From assembly GCF_036373705.1 (NCBI RefSeq), contig NC_089855.1:49928318-49992317 (forward strand): DNA of 64,000 bases. The letters run 5' to 3'. The notes under the pieces are model-generated. The model saw only the letters and a program-made list of their open reading frames with translations, was not told where the DNA came from and did no database searches. Of the stretch, positions 40,108 to 54,192 are shown piece after piece (position 1 is the stretch's first letter; each line of letters begins with the position of its first letter). The translations under genes and the position numbers were made by a program. The DNA is from Amia ocellicauda. Its lineage: Eukaryota; Chordata; Actinopteri; Amiiformes; Amiidae.

Positions 40108-42014
40108 TGAGGATTAGCTCACGTGGTAGAGCGCTCGCTTAGCATTGTAGCGTTATGTTGGGTGTATTTGGATAAGAGCATTTGGGCTCTGAGCTGAAGC
40201 ACTGATCTAAAGAAAACCTCTCCCCCCCAAAGTTATCAGATTCCCTTAGCTCATCAGCTTGGAACTGGTTTGCATCAAAGTGACAGTTTTGGGGAGGATG
40301 GCACCAAGAAGAGGCCAAATAGTTTGGAATTCTGCTATGAGATGTCTGGAGAAAGGGGCCTGTAGGTGATAAAAACTCTTTGAAGTGGACGAGAGCCGAA
40401 ATCCCGACATAGAGCTACGAACCCAGGCCAACCGGCATTTCCAAAAGATGGCATGGATTGACATCAGTCATAAATCAAGCCCCCCTCCAATAGGACACTG
40501 GGGGCTGAAACCGAAATCCAATCTCAAAAACTCAAGAACCAATCACCTCTTGATCTGACAGACTATAAGGAACAGCGGACAGTGTTTCTCGCTCTCTCTC
40601 ACCTGAACCAGTAACTCGCTGCCACAGCTCAACCTGTAGCTCTGTTGCCAGAACCGGAACCAGAAACCAACTAAGTCTTTGCCGGCAACAGAAGAGTTAA
40701 ACTGGGAGAAGGAGATTGAGCCGTACGAAGAATTCTTTTAAAGGACTTTATTAAATAAAGAACTTTACAGACTGCGCTGCCCGCCTGTGCCCACCTGATC
40801 AGTGGAGTTTAACAGCTGGACAATTGACTAAGTCGACTGTATACGAAAGTGTCAGTCATTTAAATAGCTATTTGAGTCTTAAGAAACTTGACCCTTGGAA
40901 CAAACACGGCCCTGCTTTCCTCAAAGACTTTGTCTTCAAATAAGTACGGTGAGAGACCCTGCTTGCCAAGAAGATTTTGTGCACAACCTTGGAGCCTTCA
41001 AACCAGTGGAAAATCTGTTTGGAAACGACTCTACTTTCGCGAAACCCCAACTTCCAGGTGTATCGACTGAGTGGAAGTTCTTGGACAAAGCCGAACCGGA
41101 CTGCCTTTGTTCCAAACCACACGGACCTCGTGCCGTGTGCTGTTATCTGAGCCCGAAGCCAGAGAGGCCTCTCTGCGACGAAGTTCAGATAAGTTTAACA
41201 GTTTGGAGTTCATGATTCATGACATTTGAGAAATCAATTAGAAATGTTAATCTGTGATTCATAACTCTAGAATGTGTAATATCATTTAGTTTTCTTAAAT
41301 ATAAATGTGTGTTGCATTAAACTGTTTTGTTGATCATTTTAGAAATAAAATCTGTCAACGCCGAGAAATATCTTCTCATTCCTGTTTAACTGTTTAGTCT
41401 GAAATTGACACAAGTTAATAGACATAAGATTATTGGTGGCCCTGCCTATCCTTAATCATTGAATAATAATCAGTTAAGGGAAATTGTGGTAACAAGTAAT
41501 GATAGGATCTTTCTCGGCACCAAAACGTGAATGAGACTGATATATATATAACGAGAAGTTACCTGACATAAATACTAACCTGCGTAGTTATTTAATGTCT
41601 GACTAATAATACTAACGAGAGACTCACCTTCGTCTTACTAACCGGTATTGTAGTCAATGTGTTTATAACCTTTTTTGTTTAACGATTTGTGTTATCATAT
41701 GTGATCCCATGGTCTTTGATTTGGTCACGGAAGTGATTTGTCTTCGATTTGTTGATCTAGAGTTGAATTGTAATTAGTTTTTCCCTTTTGTATAATTAGT
41801 GTAGTGCTACATTTAGTCTTTGTTTTGAATACATTTGACAATTTATATCTTTGGAATTGGTGTCTGCGTCCAATTATTACAGAAATTGAGTTCTACAAGA
41901 TTCCAGGATTCGTGATAAGGTGATACTATAAATTCACTTCTTTAATTGAAATGTATAAATGTACCTTACGCTACAGCATGCGAGAGGCGGCGGGATCGAT
42001 GCCCGCATTCTCCA
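40108..42014 (+). pseudogene. tRNA-Ala(AGC) split by an insertion, unit 5
   Basis: 5' half 40108-40145, 3' half 41980-42014, GCAT duplicated. The 3' half has GGCGGCGGG in place of GGCAGCGGG. Confidence 0.85.
40146..41975 (+). mobile_element. Solo-LTR-like insertion inside tRNA-Ala, unit 5
   Basis: 1830 bp, same element and insertion point. Confidence 0.6.
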
Positions 42015-43021
42015 AGGCCTCAGGCGCTCGTGCCCCGGTTTCGGGGGAGAGTCGCTCACTTTTCTTGCCGCAGACACAGGCGCAAGGCATTGCCTGTTTG
42101 CCGTAAGGTTATCAGACACAACGCGCCGGCGACGGCTGCAGCATTAGCACGCCGGCTGGCCCTTCCGAAGTTCCCCAAAAACGACCGAGATGCCGCTTCG
42201 ACGTCGTAACCCCAGGAACGACCGCAAAGGCACTCCAACCCTCAATCTTCCGATCCGAAGTCAGACCGAAGAGACTGTATGATGTTTTAGATTAAAGATA
42301 GTATGCAGACCGAGCAAGTTAGATTTATCGAGCTAGCAAACATCCATTGAGGCACCTGTTCGGGACGTACCCTGTAGAAATTCCTGTCAACGATAAAAGG
42401 ATCAAACGGTGGAGAAAAAGCCCGCAGGATGTTTGTCAAAACTCTGTTTGTGGACTGAATGGCTTTCCCAGATTGGCAGGGACTGTTTTTGGTATTGACT
42501 GAGGGACAGTTGTAAAAGACAACCTCTCACCGGACCTCTGGCATACACCAAAGAAAGCCACCTCACCTCTCCCCCGGATCTCACAAAACACAATCCCCCC
42601 CGCCCCCAGGGAAGACAGACCGCAATCGGACTCGGGCTTGCACCTTTTGATTGGATGAACGGCCGCAAACATTCTATGTCATTTTCTTTTAAAGCTTCAC
42701 TCGTGCTTGTAAAAAACCGAGGTCTCACTGAAAGAATGCCCTGACGTGGTTGCTTCCAAGCTAGCTGGTTTACAAAGTTCCTTTAACAATGATTTCCAAG
42801 AAGGGAAATAATCTATCTGTAATCTGTCAACACAGGCACCTTCTTCTCCGTTAAGCCACGCGGTCACCACCAGGAAGGTGAACGCACCAGGCCGACCCGG
42901 AGTTTTCGCCAATTCGTCTCCAAGCCTCCCAAGAGGGAACATAAACAGGCCTTATTCGCAGACACAGGCCCTCACGCAGGGAGTCCACCGCTTCACCGCC
43001 GCTGCCCCTGCCAAGAGCCCC

Positions 43022-43093
43022 AGGTCCCACCGAGACTTGAACTCGGATCGCTGGATTCAGAGTCCAGAGTGCTAACCATTACACCATGGAACC
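43022..43093 (-). tRNA. tRNA-Gln(CTG), unit 5
   Basis: Same sequence as unit 1; all stems pair. Confidence 0.93.
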
Positions 43094-43228
43094 AAGCCCG
43101 CTGCCCACCTCTTGCCCGTGACGAAGGTTTCTGCTCTACGCACACGTCTCGCTCTGTCGCACGGCCAAGTCCAGAGTGAGCCAAGTTGCGCCCAGAGTGC
43201 TGCGTGTGGCGCGTCACTTCCGGAGCCG

Positions 43229-43300
43229 TCCCTGGTGGTCTAGTGGTCAGGATTCGGCGCTCTCACCGCCGCGGCCCGGGTTCGATTCCCGGTCAGGGAA
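43229..43300 (+). tRNA. tRNA-Glu(CTC), unit 5
   Basis: Same sequence as unit 1; all stems pair; anticodon CTC. Confidence 0.95.
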
Positions 43301-43623
43301 AGTGGATCTGTTGCTCTTCCCCTAGGACCTGTGTGGTGCATTTTCTCTCTCTCTATCTGTGATTAAATCCTTACTCATATACATATGTCCATGAACGTTT
43401 CTGGAGCTCATGTAAATCACATCACACGACGGGCCGTGATCTTTTCAGTCACTTTGAAAGTTTTGCTCATGACAATCCTTTTCTATTGCGGCACGATGGC
43501 TGCCACCGAGGAAGGAAAGTCGTCCGCAGTTGGCTGCAAGCTTGCCTGAAGCGCAGGAAAGGACTTACTCGCGACGTGCCACTTAAAGACTGAAGAAGTG
43601 GGGGTCGGCCTCACCGAGAGCCC

Positions 43624-45532
43624 TGAGGATTAGCTCACGTGGTAGAGTGCTCGCTTAGCATTGTAGCGTTATGTTGGGTGTATTTGGATAAGAGCATTTG
43701 GGCTCTGAGCTGAAGCACTGATCTAAAGAAAACCTCTCCCACCCAAAGTTATCAGATTCCCTTAGCTCATCAGCTTGGAACTGGTTTGCATCAAAGTGAC
43801 AGTTTTGGGGAGGATGGCACCAAGAAGAGGCCAAATAGTTTGGAATTCTGCTATGAGATGTCTGGAGAAAGGGGCCTGTAGGTGATAAAAACTCTTTGAA
43901 GTGGACGAGAGCCGAAATCCCGACATAGAGCTACGAACCCAGGCCAACCGGCATTTCCAAAAGATGGCATGGATTGACATCAGTCATAAATCAAGCCCCC
44001 CTCCAATAGGACACTGGGGGCTGAAACCGAAATCCAATCTCAAAAACTCAAGAACCAATCACCTCTTGATCTGACAGACTATAAGGAACAGCGGACAGTC
44101 TTTCTCGCTATCTCTCACCTGAACCAGTAACTCGCTGCCACAGCTCAACCTGTAGCTCTGTTGCCAGAACCGGAACCAGAAACCAACTAAGTCTTTGCCG
44201 GCAACAGAAGAGTTAAACTGGGAGAAGGAGATTGAGCCGTACGAAGAATTCTTTTAAAGGACTTTATTAAATAAAGAACTTTACAGACTGCGCTGCCCGC
44301 CTGTGCCCACCTGATCAGTGGAGTTTTACAGCTGGACAATTGACTAAGTCGACTGTATACGAAAGTGTCAGTCATTTAAATAGCTATTTGAGTCTTAAGA
44401 AACTTGACCCTTGGAACAAACACGGCCCTGCTTTCCCCAAAGACTTTGTCTTCAAATAAGTACGGTGAGAGACCCTGCTTGCCAAGAAGATTTTGTGCAC
44501 AACCTTGGAGCCTTCAAACCAGTGGAAAATCTGTTTGGAAACGACTCTACTTTCGCGAAACCCCAACTTCCAGGTGTATCGACTGAGTGGAAGTTCTTTG
44601 ACAAAGCCGAACCAGACTGCCTTTGTTCCAAACCACACGGACCTCGTGCCGTGTGCTGTTATCTGAGCCCGAAGCCAGAGAGGCCTCTCTGCGACGAAGT
44701 TCAGATAAGTTTAACAGTTAGGAGTTCATGATTCATGACATTTGAGAAATCAATTAGAAATGTTAATCTGTGATTCATAACTCTAGAATGTGTAATATCA
44801 TTTAGTTTTCTTAAATATAAATGTGTGTTGTATTAAACTGTTTTGTTGATAATTTTAGAAATAAAATCTGTCAACGCCGAGAAATATCTTCTCATTCCTG
44901 TTTAACTGTTTAGTCTGAAATTGACACAAGTTAATAGACATTAGATTATTGGTGGCCTTGCCTATCCTTAATCATTGAATAATAATCAGTTAAGGGAAAT
45001 TGTGGTAACAAGTAATGATAGGATCTTTCTCGGCACCTAAACGTGAATGAGACTGATATATATATATAACGAGAAGTTACCTGACATAAATACTAACCTG
45101 CGTAGTTATTTAATGTCTGACTAATAATACTAACGAGAGACTCACCTTCGTCTTACTAACCGGTATTGTAGTCAATGTGTTTATAACCTTTTTTGTTTAA
45201 CGATTTGTGTTATCATATGTGATCCCATGGTCTTTGATTTGGTCACGGAAGTGATTTGTCTTCGATTTGTTGATCTAGAGTTGAATTGTAATTAGTTTTT
45301 CCCTTTTGTATAATTAGTGTAGTGCTACATTTAGTTTTTGTTTTGAATACATTTGACAATTTATATCTTTGGAATTGGTGTCTGCGTCCAATTATTACAG
45401 AAATTGAGTTCTACAAGATTCCAGGATTCGTGATAAGGTGATACTATAAATTCACTTCTTTAATTGAAATGTATAAGTGTACCTTACGCTACAGCATGCG
45501 AGAGGCAGCGGGATCGATGCCCGCATTCTCCA
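43624..45532 (+). pseudogene. tRNA-Ala(AGC) split by an insertion, unit 6
   Basis: 5' half 43624-43661, 3' half 45498-45532. The D-arm side reads GAGTGCTCGC in place of GAGCGCTCGC, a change shared with units 7-9. Confidence 0.86.
43662..45493 (+). mobile_element. Solo-LTR-like insertion inside tRNA-Ala, unit 6
   Basis: 1832 bp, same element and insertion point. Confidence 0.6.
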
Positions 45533-46546
45533 AGGCCTCAGGCGCTCGTGCCCCGGTTTCGGGGGAGAGTCGCTCACTTTTCTTGCCGCAGACACAGGCG
45601 CAAGGCATTGCCTGTTTGCCGTAAGGTTATCAGACACAACGCGCCGGCGACGGCTGCAGCATTAGCACGCCGGCTGGCCCTTCCGAAGTTCCCCAAAAAC
45701 GACCGAGATGCCGCTTCGACGTCGTAACCCCAGGAACGACCGCAAAGGCACTCCAACCCTCAATCTTCCGATCCGAAGTCAGACCGAAGAGACTGTATGA
45801 TATTTTAGATTAAAGATAGTATGCAGACCGAGCAAGTTAGATTTATCGAGCTAGCAAACAGCCATTGAGGCACCTGTTCGGGACGTACCCTGTAGAAATT
45901 CCTGTCAACGATAAAAGGATCAAACGGTGGAGAAAAAGCCCGCAGGATGTTTGTCAAAACTCTGTTTGTGGACTGAATGGCTTTCCCAGATTGGCAGGGA
46001 CTGTTTTTGGTATTGACTGAGGGACAGTTGTAAAAGACAACCTCTCACCGGACCTCTGGCATACACCAAAGAAAGCCACCTCACCTCTCCCCCGGATCTC
46101 ACAAAACACAATCCCCCCCGCCCCCAGGGAAGACAGACCGCAATCGGACTCGGGCTTGCACCTTTTGATTGGATGAACGGCCGCAAACATTCTATGTCAT
46201 TTTCTTTTAAAGCTTCACTCGTGCTTGTAAAAAACCGAGGTCTCACTGAAAGAATGCCCTGACGTGGTTGCTTCCAAGCTAGCTGGTTTACAAAGTTCCT
46301 TTTCGCTTTAACGATGATTTCCAAGAAGGGAAATAATCTATCTGTAATCTGTCAACACAGGCACCTTCTTCTACGTTAAGCCACGCGGTCACCACCAGGA
46401 AGATGAACGCACCAGGCCGACCCGGAGTTCTCGCCAATTCGTCTCCAAGCCTCCCAAGAGGGAACATAAATAGGCCTTATTCGCAGACACAGGCCCTCAC
46501 GCAGGGAGACCACCGCTTCACCGCCGCTGCCCCTGCCAAGGGCCCC

Positions 46547-46618
46547 AGGTCCCACCGAGACTTGAACTCGGATCGCTGGATTCAGAGTCCAGAGTGCTAA
46601 CCATTACTCCATGGGACC
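46547..46618 (-). tRNA. tRNA-Gln(CTG), unit 6, GGTCCCA acceptor variant
   Basis: The acceptor GGTCCCA pairs perfectly with TGGGACC, replacing the 4:69 wobble with C-G. T11 is changed to A, giving an A-A clash at 11:24 in the D-stem. Anticodon CTG is kept. Confidence 0.82.
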
Positions 46619-46752
46619 AAGCCCGCTGCCCTCCTCTTGCCCGTGACGAAGGTTTCTGCTCTACGCACACGTCTCATCTGTTGCACGGCCAAGTCCATAT
46701 TGAGCCAAGTTGCGCCCAGAGTGCTGCGTGTGGCGGGTCACTTCCGGAGCTG

Positions 46753-46824
46753 TCCCTGGTGGTCTAGTGGTCAGGATTCGGCGCTCTCACCGCCGCGGCC
46801 CGGGTTCGATTCCCGGCCAGGGAA
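46753..46824 (+). tRNA. tRNA-Glu(CTC), unit 6
   Basis: All stems pair. The end GCCAGGGAA turns the 7:66 pair into G-C. Confidence 0.94.
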
Positions 46825-47147
46825 GGTGGATCTGTTGCTCTTCCCATAGGACCTGTGTGGTGCATTTTCTCTCTCTCTATCTGTGATTAAATCCTTACTT
46901 ATATACATATGTCCATGAACGTTTCTGGAGCTCATGTAAATCACATCACACGACGGGCCGTGATCTTTTCGGTCACTTTGAAAGTTTTGCTCATGACAAT
47001 CCTTTTCTATTGCGGCACGATGGCTGCCACCGAGGAAGGAAAGTCGTCCGCAGTTGGCTGCAAGCTTGCCTGAAGCGCAGGAAAGGACTTACTCGCGACG
47101 TGCCACTTAAAGACTGAAGAAGTGGGGGTCGGCCTCACCGAGAGCCC

Positions 47148-49055
47148 TGAGGATCAGCTCACGTGGTAGAGTGCTCGCTTAGCATTGTAGCGTTATGTTG
47201 GGTGTATTTGGATAAGAGCATTTGGGCTCTGAGCTGAAGCACTGATCTAAAGAAAACCTCTCCCCCCCAAAGTTATCAGATTCCCTTAGCTCATCCGCTT
47301 GGAACTGGTTTGCATCAAAGTGACAGTTTTGGGGAGCATGGCACCAAGAAGAGGCCAAATAGTTTGGAATTCTGCTATGAGATGTCTGGAGAAAGGGGCC
47401 TGTAGGTGATAAAAACTCTTTGAAGTGGACGAGAGCCGAAATCCCGACATAGAGCTACGAACCCAGGCCAACCGGCATTTCCAAAAGATGGCATGGATTG
47501 ACATCAGTCATAAATCAAGCCCCCCCCAATAGGACACTGGGGGCTGAAACCGAAATCCAATCTCAAAAACTCAAGAACCAATCACCTCTTGATCTGACAG
47601 ACTATAAGGAACAGCGGACAGTCTTTCTCGCTCTCTCTCACCTGAACCAGTAACTCGCTGCCACAGCTCAACCTGTAGCTCTGTTGCCAGAACCGGAACC
47701 AGAAACCAACTAAGTCTTTGCCGGCAACAGAAGAGTTAAACTGGGAGAAGGAGATTGAGCCGTACGAAGAATTCTTTTAAAGGACTTTATTAAATAAAGA
47801 ACTTTACAGACTGCGCTGCCCGCCTGTGCCCACCTGATCAGTGGAGTTTTACAGCTGGACAATTGACTAAGTCGACTGTATACGAAAGTGTCAGTCATTT
47901 AAATAGCTATTTGAGTCTTAAGAAACTTGACCCTTGGAACAAACACGGCCCTGCTTTCCCCAAAGACTTTGTCTTCAAATAAGTACGGTGAGAGACCCTG
48001 CTTGCCAAGAAGATTTTGTGCACAACCTTGGAGCCTTCAAACCAGTGGAAAATCTGTTTGGAAACGACTCTACTTTCGCGAAACCCCAACTTCCAGGTGT
48101 ATCGACTGAGTGGAAGTTCTTTGACAAAGCCGAACCAGACTGCCTTTGTTCCAAACCACACGGACCTCGTGCCGTGTGCTGTTATCTGAGCCCGAAGCCA
48201 GAGAGGCCTCTCTGCGACGAAGTTCAGATAAGTTTAACAGTTAGGAGTTCATGATTCATGACATTTGAGAAATCAATTAGAAATGTTAATCTGTGATTCA
48301 TAACTCTAGAATGTGTAATATCATTTAGTTTTCTTAAATATAAATGTGTGTTGTATTAAACTGTTTTGTTGATAATTTTAGAAATAAAATCTGTCAACGC
48401 CGAGAAATATCTTCTCATTCCTGTTTAACTGTTTAGTCTGAAATTGACACAAGTTAATAGACATTAGATTATTGGTGGCCTTGCCTATCCTTAATCATTG
48501 AATAATAATCAGTTAAGGGAAATTGTGGTAACAAGTAATGATAGGATCTTTCTCGGCACCTAAACGTGAATGAGACTGATATATATATATAACGAGAAGT
48601 TACCTGACATAAATACTAACCTGCGTAGTTATTTAATGTCTGACTAATAATACTAACGAGAGACTCACCTTCGTCTTACTAACCGGTATTGTAGTCAATG
48701 TGTTTATAACCTTTTTTGTTTAACGATTTGTGTTATCATATGTGATCCCATGGTCTTTGATTTGGTCACGGAAGTGATTTGTCTTCGATTTGTTGATCTA
48801 GAGTTGAATTGTAATTAGTTTTTCCCTTTTGTATAATTAGTGTAGTGCTACATTTAGTTTTTGTTTTGAATACATTTGACAATTTATATCTTTGGAATTG
48901 GTGTCTGCGTCCAATTATTACAGAAATTGAGTTCTACAAGATTCCAGGATTCGTGATAAGGTGATACTATAAATTCACTTCTTTAATTGAAATGTATAAG
49001 TGTACCTTACGCTACAGCATGCGAGAGGCAGCGGGATCGATGCCCGCATTCTCCA
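47148..49055 (+). pseudogene. tRNA-Ala(AGC) split by an insertion, unit 7
   Basis: 5' half 47148-47185 with GGATCAGCTC (T8 changed to C), 3' half 49021-49055. Confidence 0.85.
47186..49016 (+). mobile_element. Solo-LTR-like insertion inside tRNA-Ala, unit 7
   Basis: 1831 bp, nearly identical to unit 6. Confidence 0.6.
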
Positions 49056-50069
49056 AGGCCTCAGGCGCTCGTGCCCCGGTTTCGGGGGAGAGTCGCTCAC
49101 TTTTCTTGCCGCAGACACAGGCGCAAGGCATTGCCTGTTTGCCGTAAGGTTATCAGACACAACGCGCCGGCGACGGCTGCAGCATTAGCACGCCGGCTGG
49201 CCCTTCCGAAGTTCCCCAAAAACGACCGAGATGCCGCTTCGACGTCGTAACCCCAGGAACGACCGCAAAGGCACTCCAACCCTCAATCTTCCGATCCGAA
49301 GTCAGACCGAAGAGACTGTATGATGTTTTAGATTAAAGATAGTATGCAGACCGAGCAAGTTAGATTTATCGAGCTAGCAAACAGCCATTGAGGCACCTGT
49401 TCGGGACGTACCCTGTAGAAATTCCTGTCAACGATAAAAGGATCAAACGGTGGAGAAAAAGCCCGCAGGATGTTTGTCAAAACTCTGTTTGTGGACTGAA
49501 TGGCTTTCCCAGATTGGCAGGGACTGTTTTTGGTATTGACTGAGGGACAGTTGTAAAAGACAACCTCTCACCGGACCTCTGGCATACACCAAAGAAAGCC
49601 ACCTCACCTCTCCCCCGGATCTCACAAAACACAATCCCCCCCGCCCCCAGGGAAGACAGACCGCAATCGGACTCGGGCTTGCACCTTTTGATTGGATGAA
49701 CGGCCGCAAACATTCTATGTCATTTTCTTTTAAAGCTTCACTCGTGCTTGTAAAAAACCGAGGTCTCACTGAAAGAATGCCCTGACGTGGTTGCTTCCAA
49801 GCTAGCTGGTTTACAAAGTTCCTTTTCGCTTTAACGATGATTTCCAAGAAGGGAAATAATCTATCTGTAATCTGTCAACACAGGCACCTTCTTCTACGTT
49901 AAGCCACGCGGTCACCACCAGGAAGATGAACGCACCAGGCCGACCCGGAGTTCTCGCCAATTCGTCTCCAAGCCTCCCAAGAGGGAACATAAATAGGCCT
50001 TATTCGCAGACACAGGCCCTCACGCAGGGAGACCACCGCTTCACCACCACTGCCCCTGCTTAGGGCCCC

Positions 50070-50141
50070 AGGTCCCACCGAGACTTGAACTCGGATCGCT
50101 GGATTCAGAGTCCAGAGTGCTAACCATTACTCCATGGGACC
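50070..50141 (-). tRNA. tRNA-Gln(CTG), unit 7, GGTCCCA acceptor variant
   Basis: Same variant as unit 6, including the 11:24 mismatch. Confidence 0.82.
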
Positions 50142-50275
50142 AAGCCCGCTGCCCTCCTCTTGCCCGTGACGAAGGTTTCTGCTCTACGCACACGTCTCAT
50201 CTGTTGCACGGCCAAGTCCATATTGAGCCAAGTTGCGCCCAGAGTGCTGCGTGTGGCGGGTCACTTCCGGAGCTG

Positions 50276-50347
50276 TCCCTGGTGGTCTAGTGGTCAGGAT
50301 TCGGCGCTCTCACCGCCGCGGCCCGGGTTCGATTCCCAGCCAGGGAA
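50276..50347 (+). tRNA. tRNA-Glu(CTC), unit 7, T-stem mismatch
   Basis: The 3' T-stem strand reads CCCAG in place of CCCGG, giving a C-A mismatch at 50:64. The change also lies in or beside the B-box, so expression may be reduced. Confidence 0.82.
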
Positions 50348-50669
50348 GGTGGATCTGTTGCTCTTCCCATAGGACCTGTGTGGTGCATTTTCTCTCTCTC
50401 TATCTGTGATTAAATCCTTACTTATATACATATGTCCATGAACGTTTCTGGAGCTCATGTAAATCACATCACACGACGGGCCGTGATCTTTTCGGTCACT
50501 TTGAAAGTTTTGCTCATGACAATCCTTTTCTATTGCGGCACGATGGCTGCCACCGAGGAAGGAAAGTCGTCCGCAGTTGGCTGCAAGCTTGCCTGAAGCG
50601 CAGGAAAGACTTACTCGCGACGTGCCACTTAAAGACTGAAGAAGTGGGGGTCGGCCTCACCGAGAGCCC

Positions 50670-52577
50670 TGAGGATCAGCTCACGTGGTAGAGTGCTCGC
50701 TTAGCATTGTAGCGTTATGTTGGGTGTATTTGGATAAGAGCATTTGGGCTCTGAGCTGAAGCACTGATCTAAAGAAAACCTCTCCCCCCCAAAGTTATCA
50801 GATTCCCTTAGCTCATCCGCTTGGAACTGGTTTGCATCAAAGTGACAGTTTTGGGGAGCATGGCACCAAGAAGAGGCCAAATAGTTTGGAATTCTGCTAT
50901 GAGATGTCTGGAGAAAGGGGCCTGTAGGTGATAAAAACTCTTTGAAGTGGACGAGAGCCGAAATCCCGACATAGAGCTACGAACCCAGGCCAACCGGCAT
51001 TTCCAAAAGATGGCATGGATTGACATCAGTCATAAATCAAGCCCCCCCCAATAGGACACTGGGGGCTGAAACCGAAATCCAATCTCAAAAACTCAAGAAC
51101 CAATCACCTCTTGATCTGACAGACTATAAGGAACAGCGGACAGTCTTTCTCGCTCTCTCTCACCTGAACCAGTAACTCGCTGCCACAGCTCAACCTGTAG
51201 CTCTGTTGCCAGAACCGGAACCAGAAACCAACTAAGTCTTTGCCGGCAACAGAAGAGTTAAACTGGGAGAAGGAGATTGAGCCGTACGAAGAATTCTTTT
51301 AAAGGACTTTATTAAATAAAGAACTTTACAGACTGCGCTGCCCGCCTGTGCCCACCTGATCAGTGGAGTTTTACAGCTGGACAATTGACTAAGTCGACTG
51401 TATACGAAAGTGTCAGTCATTTAAATAGCTATTTGAGTCTTAAGAAACTTGACCCTTGGAACAAACACGGCCCTGCTTTCCCCAAAGACTTTGTCTTCAA
51501 ATAAGTACGGTGAGAGACCCTGCTTGCCAAGAAGATTTTGTGCACAACCTTGGAGCCTTCAAACCAGTGGAAAATCTGTTTGGAAACGACTCTACTTTCG
51601 CGAAACCCCAACTTCCAGGTGTATCGACTGAGTGGAAGTTCTTTGACAAAGCCGAACCAGACTGCCTTTGTTCCAAACCACACGGACCTCGTGCCGTGTG
51701 CTGTTATCTGAGCCCGAAGCCAGAGAGGCCTCTCTGCGACGAAGTTCAGATAAGTTTAACAGTTTGGAGTTCATGATTCATGACATTTGAGAAATCAATT
51801 AGAAATGTTAATCTGTGATTCATAACTCTAGAATGTGTAATATCATTTAGTTTTCTTAAATATAAATGTGTGTTGTATTAAACTGTTTTGTTGATAATTT
51901 TAGAAATAAAATCTGTCAACGCCGAGAAATATCTTCTCATTCCTGTTTAACTGTTTAGTCTGAAATTGACACAAGTTAATAGACATTAGATTATTGGTGG
52001 CCTTGCCTATCCTTAATCATTGAATAATAATCAGTTAAGGGAAATTGTGGTAACAAGTAATGATAGGATCTTTCTCGGCACCTAAACGTGAATGAGACTG
52101 ATATATATATATAACGAGAAGTTACCTGACATAAATACTAACCTGCGTAGTTATTTAATGTCTGACTAATAATACTAACGAGAGACTCACCTTCGTCTTA
52201 CTAACCGGTATTGTAGTCAATGTGTTTATAACCTTTTTTGTTTAACGATTTGTGTTATCATATGTGATCCCATGGTCTTTGATTTGGTCACGGAAGTGAT
52301 TTGTCTTCGATTTGTTGATCTAGAGTTGAATTGTAATTAGTTTTTCCCTTTTGTATAATTAGTGTAGTGCTACATTTAGTCTTTGTTTTGAATACATTTG
52401 ACAATTTATATCTTTGGAATTGGTGTCTGCGTCCAATTATTACAGAAAATGAGTTCTACAAGATTCCAGGATTCGTGATAAGGTGATACTATAAATTCAC
52501 TTCTTTAATTGAAATGTATAAGTGTACCTTACGCTACAGCATGCGAGAGGCAGCGGGATCGATGCCCGCATTCTCCA
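50670..52577 (+). pseudogene. tRNA-Ala(AGC) split by an insertion, unit 8
   Basis: 5' half 50670-50707, 3' half 52543-52577, GCAT duplicated. Confidence 0.85.
50708..52538 (+). mobile_element. Solo-LTR-like insertion inside tRNA-Ala, unit 8
   Basis: 1831 bp, same element and insertion point. Confidence 0.6.
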
Positions 52578-53591
52578 AGGCCTCAGGCGCTCGTGCCCCG
52601 GTTTCGGGGGAGAGTCGCTCACTTTTCTTGCCGCAGACACAGGCGCAAGGCATTGCCTGTTTGCCGTAAGGTTATCAGACACAACGCGCCGGCGACGGCT
52701 GCAGCATTAGCACGCCGGCTGGCCCTTCCGAAGTTCCCCAAAAACGACCGAGATGCCGCTTCGACGTCGTAACCCCAGGAACGACCGCAAAGGCACTCCA
52801 ACCCTCAATCTTCCGATCCGAAGTCAGACCGAAGAGACTGTATGATGTTTTAGATTAAAGATAGTATGCAGACCGAGCAAGTTAGATTTATCGAGCTAGC
52901 AAACAGCCATTGAGGCACCTGTTCGGGACGTACCCTGTAGAAATTCCTGTCAACGATAAAAGGATCAAACGGTGGAGAAAAAGCCCGCAGGATGTTTGTC
53001 AAAACTCTGTTTGTGGACTGAATGGCTTTCCCAGATTGGCAGGGACTGTTTTTGGTATTGACTGAGGGACAGTTGTAAAAGACAACCTCTCACCGGACCT
53101 CTGGCATACACCAAAGAAAGCCACCTCACCTCTCCCCCGGATCTCACAAAACACAATCCCCCCCGCCCCCAGGGAAGACAGACCGCAATCGGACTCGGGC
53201 TTGCACCTTTTGATTGGATGAACGGCCGCAAACATTCTATGTCATTTTCTTTTAAAGCTTCACTCGTGCTTGTAAAAAACCGAGGTCTCACTGAAAGAAT
53301 GCCCTGACGTGGTTGCTTCCAAGCTAGCTGGTTTACAAAGTTCCTTTTCGCTTTAACGATGATTTCCAAGAAGGGAAATAATCTATCTGTAATCTGTCAA
53401 CACAGGCACCTTCTTCTCCGTTAAGCCACGCGGTCACCACCAGGAAGATGAACGCACCAGGCCGACCCGGAGTTTTCACCAATTCGTCTCCAAGCCTCCC
53501 AAGAGGGAACATAAACAGGCCTTATTCGCAGACACAGGCCCTCACGCAGGGAGACCACCGCTTCACCGCCGCTGCCCCTGCCAAGGGCCCC

Positions 53592-53663
53592 AGGTCCCAT
53601 CGAGACTTGAACTCGGATCGCTGGATTCAGAGTCCAGAGTGCTAACCATTACTCCATGGGACC
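53592..53663 (-). tRNA. tRNA-Gln(CTG), unit 8, acceptor variant with T-stem mismatch
   Basis: It has the GGTCCCA variant of units 6-7 plus a C-A mismatch at 49:65. It is probably the weakest tRNA-Gln copy. Confidence 0.78.
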
Positions 53664-53797
53664 AAGCCCGCTGCCCTCCTCTTGCCCGTGACGAAGGTTT
53701 CTGCTCTACGCACACGTCTCATCTGTCGCACGGCCAAGTCCAGATTGAGCCAAGTTGCGCCCAGAGTGCTGCGTGTGGCGGGTCACTTCCGGAGCCG

Positions 53798-53869
53798 TCC
53801 CTGGTGGTCTAGTGGTCAGGATTCGGCGCTCTCACCGCCGTGGCCCGGGTTCGATTCCCGGCCAGGGAA
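53798..53869 (+). tRNA. tRNA-Glu(CTC), unit 8
   Basis: All stems pair. The ending is GCCAGGGAA as in units 6-7, with a C-to-T change just after the anticodon stem. Confidence 0.93.
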
Positions 53870-54192
53870 GGTGGATCTGTTGCTCTTCCCATAGGACCTG
53901 TGTGGTGCATTTTCTCTCTCTCTATCTGTGATTAAATCCTTACTTATATACATATGTCCATGAACGTTTCTGGAGCTCATGTAAATCACATCACACGACG
54001 GGCCGTGATCTTTTCGGTCACTTTGAAAGTTTTGCTCATGACAATCCTTTTCTATTGCGGCACGATGGCTGCCACCGAGGAAGGAAAGTCGTCCGCAGTT
54101 GGCTGCAAGCTTGCCTGAAGCGCAGGAAAGGACTTACTCGCGACGTGCCACTTAAAGACTGAAGAAGTGGGGGTCGGCCTCACCGAGAGCCC